Shown here piece by piece: positions 1 through 7,500 of a DNA stretch of 19,108 nucleotides. A program made the position numbers and the translations under genes. Within the stretch, counting starts at the first letter, position 1. Every line of letters starts with the position of its first letter. A model generated the notes under the pieces. It saw nothing but the letters and a program-made list of their open reading frames with translations. It did not search any database and was not told the DNA's origin. This stretch comes from DAIOEK01 sp964600595 (GTDB lineage Bacteria; Chloroflexota; Anaerolineae; Anaerolineales; Anaerolineaceae): positions 1 to 19,108 of the forward strand of contig CAZRKL010000035.1 in NCBI GenBank assembly GCA_964600595.1. The letters run 5' to 3'.

Positions 1-496
1 GGACAGTATTTTCAGTAAAAGGCTGCCCCAACGCAGAGCTGCCAATTACCACGATAACCATGTCCACCCATGAAGGTATGACCGGTTCGGGTTTAGCGGG
101 AGCTTTTATTGGAATTCCGCGCGAGCCATCTGCTTCAATCAGCATGGTCAGGTTATTGGCTTTTACCCATTCAGCCAACTCATCCATCACCACTTTGGGT
201 GGACCCGGACAACGAAATTCATCTATGGGATCAGATGTTATCAGCGTAATATGATTTTCCAGCTGCAACTGTTTCAATGGTATTTGAATATTTTCCCCAA
301 TGATTCGATGGCGCATCCCGGCGTCAATTTGTGTAGAACCGATATGTGTGGTCGTTGTGAGGACTACTCCTTTACCTAACTGTTTTGCTATTTGGATCAT
401 TGTGCTGGTTTTTCCACCAGATCCCACAATGGCTATACGCATTCCTGGCTTTATGCGGAAATCATCCAGTAAACCGGGATATATGTTAGGCACCAT
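1..496 (-). CDS. yqeC: YqeC-family selenium-dependent hydroxylase accessory protein (partial, runs off left edge)
   Basis: I translated this open frame directly; about 165 N-terminal residues are visible before the window edge and no stop is reached. It starts at an ATG at 496 whose first bases overlap the end of yqeB by 11 bases. Near the N terminus is a glycine-rich nucleotide-binding loop, GSGGKTST (residues about 25-32), then TTTTHIGS and later an IEADGSRG motif. These are typical of the YqeC family, found next to YqeB and selenium-dependent molybdenum hydroxylases. Its biochemical role is not settled in the family; a nucleotide-dependent step in maturing the selenium/molybdenum site is the usual suggestion. 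Its place directly after yqeB supports the call. The C terminus cannot be judged. Confidence 0.88.
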   Translation of the reverse strand, partial: MVPNIYPGLLDDFRIKPGMRIAIVGSGGKTSTMIQIAKQLGKGVVLTTTTHIGSTQIDAGMRHRIIGENIQIPLKQLQLENHITLITSDPIDEFRCPGPPKVVMDELAEWVKANNLTMLIEADGSRGIPIKAPAKPEPVIPSWVDMVIVVIGSSALGQPFTENTV

Positions 497-1304
497 AGAG
501 CTTCTTACGAATTTCCGGTCTGGTTAGAATCGCTTCCAATACTCCTCCCCCGATAGCCAGCGATTTGTCAGATACCAATTCACAAAGTGTTAAATCTTCG
601 CGCGGGTCCAGATCTCCGATTTTCATTCCTGCCACTACACGATAACCATCCGGCAACATTCCCCTGATAAAACCGGAGAATTTTGCATGGATGGGTAGAT
701 CACCAATATATGCTATCAATTCATCTGCTGAAACCCGGCTGCCGATATCCTGGATCACCTTAAGTATTCCACTTTTAGGTGCACGGATGACTCGTTCCAG
801 GCGGTAATCCCGTACCTGCTCCGGTACACCCGTATCGCCTTCCGTGATCCCTTCCCAGTACACCCTGCCTAAGCGTGGACCTCTGTTCGTTTCAATGACA
901 GCATGCACATTCTTGCCCGCAGTAAATCCCGGTCCCAGCCCTATGATCAGCGGGTAATCCGCTGACTTGCTTTCCGGTGGCACTTTCCGCATCCGGGCAT
1001 CCACACACACAAGCGGATTAAGGTTGCTGGCAAATTCACCTGATTCATCAACAACAACTGGAAGGATATGTTTGGTTAACGCGGTTGAGACTTCATCCGT
1101 CGATTCACACAATCTGGCTGTTACATCTTCCACTGTGGTCTGTTTCTTTCTAACCGCTTCAGAAAAACAGGCTTTTCTGCGCACACATAAGGGATTGGAT
1201 AATTCAGTGATAACCACTGGAATACCAACCCGCACCAGGCGTATTGCCACGCCGCTGCCCAGATCACCTCCGCCACGTACAAGAACGAGGGGTGTTACTG
1301 TCAT
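486..1304 (-). CDS. yqeB: YqeB / EF2563-family selenium-dependent molybdenum hydroxylase system protein
   Basis: This 272-residue protein opens with a glycine-rich Rossmann-like turn, RGGGDLGSGVAIRL (residues about 10-23), followed by a VVITEL strand. It ends with a small beta-rich part (AYIGDLPIHAKFSGFIRG, then IGGGVLEAIL). This is the layout of the YqeB/EF2563 family. Members of this family co-occur with SelD and molybdenum hydroxylases that carry a labile, non-selenocysteine selenium, and are thought to help make or insert that cofactor; the reaction is unproven. Its ATG overlaps the stop of the upstream molybdenum subunit in an ATGA junction (1301-1304), so translation is probably coupled. 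The link to that subunit suggests system C is its client, which is inference. Confidence 0.9.
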   Translation of the reverse strand: MTVTPLVLVRGGGDLGSGVAIRLVRVGIPVVITELSNPLCVRRKACFSEAVRKKQTTVEDVTARLCESTDEVSTALTKHILPVVVDESGEFASNLNPLVCVDARMRKVPPESKSADYPLIIGLGPGFTAGKNVHAVIETNRGPRLGRVYWEGITEGDTGVPEQVRDYRLERVIRAPKSGILKVIQDIGSRVSADELIAYIGDLPIHAKFSGFIRGMLPDGYRVVAGMKIGDLDPREDLTLCELVSDKSLAIGGGVLEAILTRPEIRKKLYGA

Positions 1305-3526
1305 TCCTTTAGTTTACCTAATCCTCTGAGAACACGTTCCGGGATTAATGGGAATTGATCAAACCATACTCCTGTGGCATCGTGAACAGCCCCGGTGACA
1401 GCTGATGCCAGTGGAAGGTATGGCATTTCTCCCATGCCTCTCGCTCCAAACGGACCATTCTCATCCGGTATCTCCATGATGACTGTGTCCACTTTATCTG
1501 GAATATCCAGCACAGTCGGTATGAGATAAGTGGATAGTGTTTGGGTAAGTGCATACCCATCTTTTTCAATGAAGTTTTCCAGAAGGGTGTATCCTGCTGC
1601 CTGCACAACCGCCCCTTCCACCTGACCTTCCACTTGCTGCGGGTTCACTGCCTGTCCAACATCATCAACGCAAATAACATTTACCAGACGAACTTCACCA
1701 GTTTCTGTATCCACTTCAGCTTCTACAACTTCTGCCACATACCCATAGGCGAAGTTGGGTTCGCATTTTCCCGTTTCTGGATCATAAGGGGTGGTCTTGG
1801 GTGGGATATACGTGAATGATGCCTCTGCGGGTCGTTCTTCATTTTCCCATTTCTTTAATGCTTCAGCCGCAGCACCCCGGATGGAATTTCCACTCATAAA
1901 TGTCATTCGAGATGCCGATACACTTCCTGAGTTATCAGTTACCGCGGTATCAGAGGCTATCAGAATTACTTTTTCCATGGCAATTCCGAGGGCATCGGCA
2001 GCCATTTGTTTCATTGCGGCATGAACACCCTGCCCAACCTCCGCTGCAGCATGGTAGAGCAATGCTTCTTCGATTTCGGTTTTACCCCTTAAGACGATTC
2101 TTGCGGAGCATTTTTCCGGTGCTCCAAAAGAAAAGCCAACGTTTTTAAATGCACAGCTAATCCCAAATCCTTTTTTCAGGTAGGGCTTCTTTGCATTTCC
2201 CGGGGTGTCTGACCCGGGTTTCTTCCATCCGCTATCGGTTTTTTGCCAACCTGCGGCAAGTGCTGCTTTTTCCACCACATCTGGCAGACTAACATATCCC
2301 GGCAAAGGTGTTCCTACCGAGAGGATGGATCCAGTACGCATGATATTTTTTAATCGAATTTCAACGGGGTCCATACCCAGCTTTTCAGCCAGTTTATTCA
2401 TTTGTGATTCCGCCGCGAATGCCCCTTGTGGTCCACCAAAGCCGCGGAAAGCCCCATTGGGGATATTGTTGGTATATACAGAATAGCTATCCACCCGTAC
2501 ATTCGGGATTTCATAAGGACCTGTACACATGAGAGTCGCGTTACCAAGGACTTTCGGCGAGGTATAGATATACGCGCCACCATCTGCGTACATATCCACT
2601 TCCGCGGCGAGTATTTTTCCCTCTTTGGTTGCTCCCCAGCGGGTCTTGATGAAATATGGATGCCGTTTGTGGTGCCCGATGATGGATTCTTCCCGACTCC
2701 AGATAATTTTGACAGGTCGGGGAGTGCCCATTTCTTTCAATTTTTGCGCAGCCAACGCAAGGATGATCTGCACAGACATATCTTCCCGTCCGCCAAACGC
2801 TCCTCCAATGGCCGGGTAGATAATCCGCACCTCATCTTCTGGCAGGTTGAGCGCATGGGCAACCTGCTCCCTGTCTTTGTGGGTCCACTGCCCACCCACA
2901 ATAACAGTTACTTTGCCATTTTCATCAATGTACCCCAATCCCGCTTCTGGTTGCAGGTAAGCATGTTCCTGCAGGGGGGTGGTATAGTCACCTTCAACGA
3001 TCACATCCGCTTGTTTGAATGCTGCCTCCACATCACCATTTCGGATGCGGTAATGAACAAATGTATTGGAATCTCTATCCGGATGCAGCAGGGGCGCACC
3101 TGGTTTTATCGCTTCAAAAACATCTGTTACTGCCGGTAAATCCTCATAATCCACCTGAATCAATTGAACTGCCCTGCTGGCAATTTCTTCAGTCTCTGCA
3201 ATGACAACAGCAACCTGATCGCCAATAAAGCGGACGCGGTCACAGAATTCTTTGGCAGATCCGGGACCGCATAATACTGGCTGATCCTTCAAGCCCAAAC
3301 CGTACTCATTTACGGGTACATCTTTTGCGGTAAGAATCGCCAGTACGCCTGGAAGACTTTCTGCCGCCCAGGTGTCAATTCGTTTTACGATGGCATGGGG
3401 TCGATGGGCAAAAAGAACCTTGAGATATGCTTGATCGGGTAGATTAATATCCCCCGGGTACAGAGCAGTTCCTTTTACCTTATCAATGGCATCGAACCTC
3501 ACTATCGACTGTCCTACATAATCCAT
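1301..3526 (-). CDS. Xanthine dehydrogenase-family molybdenum-binding subunit (system C)
   Basis: This 741-residue protein is the catalytic subunit of a molybdenum hydroxylase, which oxidises a C-H bond next to a ring nitrogen (or an aldehyde) with oxygen from water. It begins GQSIVRFDAIDKVKGTALYPGD, which is the usual entry of the family. It has GGAFGGREDMSVQ, the substrate-side NGAFRGFGGPQGAFAAE stretch, AEVGQGVHA, and the active-site loop GPFGARGMGE, whose glutamate (E700) is the catalytic base. I chose the ATG at 3526, not an in-frame start 81 bases upstream, because AGGAGG at 3537-3532 sits 5 bases before it and because the family homology begins there. It partners with the FAD/2Fe-2S protein encoded upstream. 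The substrate is unknown; a purine or N-heterocycle is plausible. Confidence 0.93.
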   Translation of the reverse strand: MDYVGQSIVRFDAIDKVKGTALYPGDINLPDQAYLKVLFAHRPHAIVKRIDTWAAESLPGVLAILTAKDVPVNEYGLGLKDQPVLCGPGSAKEFCDRVRFIGDQVAVVIAETEEIASRAVQLIQVDYEDLPAVTDVFEAIKPGAPLLHPDRDSNTFVHYRIRNGDVEAAFKQADVIVEGDYTTPLQEHAYLQPEAGLGYIDENGKVTVIVGGQWTHKDREQVAHALNLPEDEVRIIYPAIGGAFGGREDMSVQIILALAAQKLKEMGTPRPVKIIWSREESIIGHHKRHPYFIKTRWGATKEGKILAAEVDMYADGGAYIYTSPKVLGNATLMCTGPYEIPNVRVDSYSVYTNNIPNGAFRGFGGPQGAFAAESQMNKLAEKLGMDPVEIRLKNIMRTGSILSVGTPLPGYVSLPDVVEKAALAAGWQKTDSGWKKPGSDTPGNAKKPYLKKGFGISCAFKNVGFSFGAPEKCSARIVLRGKTEIEEALLYHAAAEVGQGVHAAMKQMAADALGIAMEKVILIASDTAVTDNSGSVSASRMTFMSGNSIRGAAAEALKKWENEERPAEASFTYIPPKTTPYDPETGKCEPNFAYGYVAEVVEAEVDTETGEVRLVNVICVDDVGQAVNPQQVEGQVEGAVVQAAGYTLLENFIEKDGYALTQTLSTYLIPTVLDIPDKVDTVIMEIPDENGPFGARGMGEMPYLPLASAVTGAVHDATGVWFDQFPLIPERVLRGLGKLKE

Positions 3527-3531
3527 CGTGT

Positions 3532-3537
3532 CCTCCT
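3532..3537 (-). promoter_or_regulatory. Ribosome binding site deciding the start of the system C molybdenum subunit
   Basis: A perfect AGGAGG (read on the minus strand) lies 5 bases before the ATG at 3526. It falls inside the longer open frame that begins at 3607, so it argues for the shorter 741-residue protein. Confidence 0.8.
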
Positions 3538-3551
3538 GCAATGGGTTTTTG

Positions 3552-3905
3552 TTATCTTCTTCGTTTGAGGGGAGGTAGATCGGGAGGGATGTACCGTTTT
3601 GGACCAAATAAGCCGAATAACAGGAATGTGATCAATTGGAATACAGCAAAAGCGATAAAGCTAACCATCACTGTTATAAATAATTTCATTAAGATTAAGG
3701 GATCCTGCCAGTTGATGATGAACTCAGGCGGAATCGGGAACCAGTGTTCTGTCTGGTTGTATTCCAAAATCAAACCGGAGGCGAGAAAAGACAGAATTGG
3801 TATGAATATCATCAAGACAAAACCCACCCCCCGCCAGACCGGGTGGATTCGGCCTTTGTTTCTGTTTGATTCCCGTTCTTTTGAGAAAAAATTATGTCTT
3901 TCCAT
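3552..3905 (-). CDS. Small two-helix membrane protein of unknown function
   Basis: I do not recognise a named family. The 117-residue protein has a charged N terminus (residues 1-25, rich in R, K and N), a first hydrophobic helix at about 26-48, a polar loop of about 20 residues (EYNQTEHWFPIPPEF), a second helix at about 72-100, and a basic proline-rich tail (GPKRYIPPDLPPLKRRR). By the positive-inside rule both ends should lie in the cytoplasm. There are no cysteine or paired histidine motifs that would suggest heme or iron-sulphur binding. The ATG at 3905 lies 3 bases after the stop of the FAD/2Fe-2S gene, with an AGAGGA-like site upstream, and the molybdenum subunit follows, so it sits between two subunit genes of one enzyme. 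A membrane anchor or electron-transfer link for system C is inference only. Confidence 0.75.
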   Translation of the reverse strand: MERHNFFSKERESNRNKGRIHPVWRGVGFVLMIFIPILSFLASGLILEYNQTEHWFPIPPEFIINWQDPLILMKLFITVMVSFIAFAVFQLITFLLFGLFGPKRYIPPDLPPLKRRR

Positions 3906-3908
3906 ATC

Positions 3909-5321
3909 TCACATCCTCTCACTGGCTTTTTCAATCGCCTTAACAATTTTATAATAACCAGTACATCGGCATAAATTTCCTGTGATGGATTGTTTTATCT
4001 GATCCTGGCTGGGATGTGGTACTTCCTCGAGTAGTTTTACGGCTGACATGACAAAACCGGGTGTACAGTATCCGCATTGAACAGCACCTTCATCCACAAA
4101 AGCCTGTTGCACGGGATGGAGGGATTCTTCAGGTGAAACACCTTCGATGGTAACAATTTCCGCCAGATGGGCACGTGGAGCAGGAACCAGACACGCCATT
4201 ACAGCTTTTCCATCAAGGTATACTGTACAGGCTCCACATTCCCCTTCGGCACATCCTTCCTTTACTCCCACCATACCGGCATCTTCACGTAGAAATCGTA
4301 ACAGAGTTTTTGATTGACCGGTTTCAAAAGTTTTCTTCACACCGTTGATCTTGGTTGTAATGGGAACCTTACGGTCGATAGCCACATGAGAGACTATTAC
4401 CGGATTTTTATCTGATTTTCCCCAGAGTAAAACAGGTTCTTCTGGTACATTTTCCCGCTCTGTTCCGTCCACTATTGCAGTGAGCGCTCTGGTGGTCATC
4501 ACCTTAACAATATGATCACGATAGGCGGCAGAAGAACGGATATCGCTGATGGGATGAATATCTTCCACCACCAGATCTGGAATTTCAGAAGTGATCAAAT
4601 CCTGCCCAAGCTTCTTATCCAGAAGAGCAGCCTCTGCTTTCATGGCATGAATGATCACAGGTGCAACCGCACCTAAAGTAATGGATGCTTTGATGATTCT
4701 TTCGTCCTGAACATCCAGAATCATAGAAAGGTTGATGACGGATATTGCCTGAGCTTTTCGTAATGCAAATTTTATAAATACTCCCCGCGATGTCGCCGGC
4801 ATTGCCTTGAATGTAATATCTTCCAGCATTTCATCGGGCTGCATCGCTGTTTTTCGCACGCCTTGATAAAACTGCTTCATAGGGACAACTCTTGCACCCC
4901 GTTTAGACCTCAAGTGCAGTTTCGCGTCCAGACCCATGAGCGGAGTAATACTGTCATTTGCAGGTGAAGCTGTAATAATATTGCCAGCTATTGTGCCGCG
5001 ATTTCGGATTTGAGGAGAGCCTACCATCCAGCAAGCCTGCACGAGGGGGAAGGCTTTTTCATGCAGTATCTTGGAACCGACAACCTGATTGTGGGTTACA
5101 TTCGGTCCAAGGTGGATCATATCTTCATCATCCAGCCAGATTTTATCCAACCCGTTCAGCCTGGAAATGTCCACCAGGGTATTGACTCCCTTGCGGACCC
5201 CTCTTTCCATTTCAAGGATCAAATCTGTTCCGCCGGCTACAATTCGGGCAGAACCCTTCTCTTCCGCCAGGATTGTCAGAACCTCATCGATGGATGAGGG
5301 TATGTTGTAACTCTGCCACAT
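3909..5321 (-). CDS. Fused FAD-binding and 2Fe-2S electron-transfer subunit of molybdenum hydroxylase (system C)
   Basis: This 470-residue protein carries the two electron-transfer modules of a molybdenum hydroxylase in one chain. Residues about 1-290 are a CoxM/XdhB-type FAD domain, with IVAGGTDLIL (28-36) and the second FAD-binding loop NRGTIAGNIITASPANDS. Residues about 315-470 are the two 2Fe-2S domains. The plant-type cluster ligands are C357, C362, C365 and C377; the second cluster has C416, C419, C451 and C453 in the CGYCTPG and CRCTGYYK motifs. All eight cysteines are present. The order FAD then 2Fe-2S is the reverse of the classical XdhA order. AGGAGG four bases before the ATG at 5321 supports the start. 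It should pass electrons from the molybdenum subunit at 1301-3526 to NAD+ or another acceptor. Confidence 0.93.
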   Translation of the reverse strand: MWQSYNIPSSIDEVLTILAEEKGSARIVAGGTDLILEMERGVRKGVNTLVDISRLNGLDKIWLDDEDMIHLGPNVTHNQVVGSKILHEKAFPLVQACWMVGSPQIRNRGTIAGNIITASPANDSITPLMGLDAKLHLRSKRGARVVPMKQFYQGVRKTAMQPDEMLEDITFKAMPATSRGVFIKFALRKAQAISVINLSMILDVQDERIIKASITLGAVAPVIIHAMKAEAALLDKKLGQDLITSEIPDLVVEDIHPISDIRSSAAYRDHIVKVMTTRALTAIVDGTERENVPEEPVLLWGKSDKNPVIVSHVAIDRKVPITTKINGVKKTFETGQSKTLLRFLREDAGMVGVKEGCAEGECGACTVYLDGKAVMACLVPAPRAHLAEIVTIEGVSPEESLHPVQQAFVDEGAVQCGYCTPGFVMSAVKLLEEVPHPSQDQIKQSITGNLCRCTGYYKIVKAIEKASERM

Positions 5322-5338
5322 ACACCCTCCTGCTTTGG

Positions 5339-6136
5339 TTATGTTTGTTGCATCGTCATTTGTTTTCCAGAGGCACCATTCATCGTCATTAATACCTCTG
5401 CAAAAATACTAACGGCAATTTCTTCGGGTGTTTCTGCCTTCAATTCCAATCCAATGGGAGAAACAACTTTATTTATGTTTGCTTCACTGATCCCGTTTTC
5501 TAATAGATTCTTACGGGTGGTTATCCAGCGTCTTTTTGAACCAATCACACCTATGTAAGGAGCAGGTGTCTCCAACAGCGGAGGAAGACCTTCTGTATCT
5601 ACAGGTACTCCGCGGGTGGTGAGAATAAAATAGGTTTGCCTGTTGATGTGAATTTTTTGGGGAATTTCTGCCATTTCACAAACCAGATACTCATCGGCTT
5701 CAGGCACCGTCACCGGATTACAGAATTCCACCCTGTCATCGGATAGAACAACTTTAAAACCCAACCATTTTGCCAGATGCACCACTGCTTTACCAACATG
5801 CCCGGCTCCAACCACGACCACTTGAGGTTTTGGAAAGATAGGTTCCACATACACCTCCGCCTGCCCACCGCATATACCCGGATCTCCTGCATTGGGATCC
5901 ACCATTTTGTAGTTCAGTTTTCTGGGTTTTCCGTCCTGAATGGCTGAGTGGGCTTCTTGAATGACCCGGTTTTCAATTTCGCCGCCGCCAACTGACCCGA
6001 CCAGTGTTCCATCTTCTCTTACCAGCATTTTGCTGCCTGCGTGGCGAGGAACAGATCCATGTGATTCTAATATTGTACAAAGCGCCCCCGAATAACCACT
6101 ACGTTGTAAGTCCAGGATCGCTTCATAAATATTCAT
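5339..6136 (-). CDS. xdhC: XdhC/CoxI-family molybdenum cofactor maturation protein
   Basis: This 265-residue protein matches the XdhC family, which binds molybdenum cofactor, aids its sulphuration and hands it to xanthine dehydrogenase-type enzymes. The N-terminal XdhC domain has HGSVPRHAGSKMLV (26-39), GSVGGGEIE (47-55) and the conserved GICGG (87-91). The C-terminal Rossmann domain opens VVVVGAGHVGKAV (106-118) and has a second conserved stretch, IGVIGSKRRW. The ATG at 6136 is 2 bases after the preceding stop, with GGAGG inside the end of that gene. It precedes system C and follows system B, so it could serve both. It is not a catalytic subunit, although such proteins are often annotated as xanthine dehydrogenase. 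Confidence 0.92.
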   Translation of the reverse strand: MNIYEAILDLQRSGYSGALCTILESHGSVPRHAGSKMLVREDGTLVGSVGGGEIENRVIQEAHSAIQDGKPRKLNYKMVDPNAGDPGICGGQAEVYVEPIFPKPQVVVVGAGHVGKAVVHLAKWLGFKVVLSDDRVEFCNPVTVPEADEYLVCEMAEIPQKIHINRQTYFILTTRGVPVDTEGLPPLLETPAPYIGVIGSKRRWITTRKNLLENGISEANINKVVSPIGLELKAETPEEIAVSIFAEVLMTMNGASGKQMTMQQT

Positions 6137-6138
6137 AA

Positions 6139-7500
6139 CTATTCCTCCAATAAACCAAGGACTACCGGTAATAACTGCTTCTTTCTCGACACTACACCTT
6201 CTGCCAATCTTGTCCCGTCTGGTTGAGGTTGGTACGGCAGTCCATCCAGTACCGATGCGTCACCGGTAATCAGAAGACGACTGGATCCGCGCACAACATC
6301 AGTTACCATCAGCATGGCAAAATCCAATCCTTTGCTGGATTGAAGATCTACCAATGCCTCTTCCAATGCATTGCGGTGCTCATCTATTTGCACCAGATCG
6401 CTCACTTCCGCTTGCGCAATGGCAAACTGGACACCTCCGGCAGTGTAGATCTTCATATCATTCGTGACGATCTCTTCAGGTGTTCTTGAAGACAACCCGG
6501 CACCTGCCGCGAGGACTTTTTGACCATAACTTTTTATAGTTTCTCCGTCCAGTGAAGATCCAGGTTTGAATGCCCAGCGCGCCAGACGGTCAGCCGCGAT
6601 TTTATCTCGTTCTGTGGTGGTAGGTGATGTGAGAATCAATGTATCTGAAACCAATCCTGCCAGAAGCATTCCAGCCAGCGCTGGAGGCAGACTCAACCCG
6701 GCATCCTCAACCCGTTCTGAGACAAGAGTGCTGGTGCTGCCTACAACATCAACCGTAAACCGGATGGGAATATGCGTGGATGGATTTCCGAGTCTGTGAT
6801 GATCCAGTATTTCCAGCAGGTCGGCATCTTCCAGGTTGCCAAGAGCCTGATGGGCTTCGTTATGATCCACTAAAACAATCTGCAGGCGGGGTGGATTCAA
6901 CAAATCACGTTGACGGCAGACACCCAGATATTTACCTTTTTCGTCTACAGCCCAGAAATCATCATTCTCTTCGCGCAGGATCTTATTCAGAGAATCACGA
7001 ATTCTGCTGTTTGCCTGGAACATGGACACATTCTTGTCCGATGCTTCGCCGCAGGGTTTTTCCATTAATTCTCGAATTTTTATCTCCTGCCGACGGGGAT
7101 TAATACCCAGCTCACGAAGTAGAAATGCAAATAATGACTTGGATGTTATCAATCCATAAGGCGTTCCATCTGTATTCAAGACTGGAGCGATACCGCCTGT
7201 GCGATTGGCTATTGCCCAGGCATCCTGCAGAGGTTGTTCAGGTTGGACAGAATCCAACCGGCGCATTACCGAAGCAAAACGCGGGGAGGCATCTGTTAGC
7301 AGCATCGGCGCTTCCAATCCAATAAATTTCAAAACCCACGAAGTTTGAGGATTAACTGCTCCCGCTCTTGCCGCAACCGTATTTGCACCATCCCGTTCTT
7401 TTAACAGCCAGGCGTAGCCCATTGCCGAAGCGATGGAATCAGTATCAGGATTGACGTGACCAATCACATAAATATTATTTACATTCATACCCTGCCCCAT
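6139..7500 (-). CDS. CBS-domain DHH/DHHA2 family II manganese-dependent inorganic pyrophosphatase
   Basis: This 453-residue protein splits pyrophosphate into two phosphates. The DHH domain has GHVNPDTDS (metal ligands H15, D19, D21), the DHNE motif at D212 and the signature DHH at 233-235, with D286 in the VSDT stretch as a further ligand. The DHHA2 domain ends with the substrate-binding SRKKQ near residues 438-442. About 135 residues (roughly 70-205) are inserted between the first and third DHH motifs and read as a pair of CBS domains; I see no DRTGG domain between them. CBS pairs in this family bind adenine nucleotides and tune activity. The ATG at 7500 follows the upstream stop directly; the fifth codon (ATG at 7488) is a possible alternative start. 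Pyrophosphate-releasing cofactor synthesis nearby may explain its place. Confidence 0.9.
   Translation of the reverse strand: MGQGMNVNNIYVIGHVNPDTDSIASAMGYAWLLKERDGANTVAARAGAVNPQTSWVLKFIGLEAPMLLTDASPRFASVMRRLDSVQPEQPLQDAWAIANRTGGIAPVLNTDGTPYGLITSKSLFAFLLRELGINPRRQEIKIRELMEKPCGEASDKNVSMFQANSRIRDSLNKILREENDDFWAVDEKGKYLGVCRQRDLLNPPRLQIVLVDHNEAHQALGNLEDADLLEILDHHRLGNPSTHIPIRFTVDVVGSTSTLVSERVEDAGLSLPPALAGMLLAGLVSDTLILTSPTTTERDKIAADRLARWAFKPGSSLDGETIKSYGQKVLAAGAGLSSRTPEEIVTNDMKIYTAGGVQFAIAQAEVSDLVQIDEHRNALEEALVDLQSSKGLDFAMLMVTDVVRGSSRLLITGDASVLDGLPYQPQPDGTRLAEGVVSRKKQLLPVVLGLLEE

Noticed and set aside
2426..3139. A 237-codon open frame on the plus strand
   Set aside because: It lies wholly antisense to the well-supported system C molybdenum subunit, has no recognisable motif and is a codon-bias shadow. 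The other plus-strand frames across the window are rejected for the same reason.
3527..3607. N-terminal extension of the system C molybdenum subunit
   Set aside because: It would overlap the membrane protein gene, and the perfect AGGAGG before the ATG at 3526 marks the true start.
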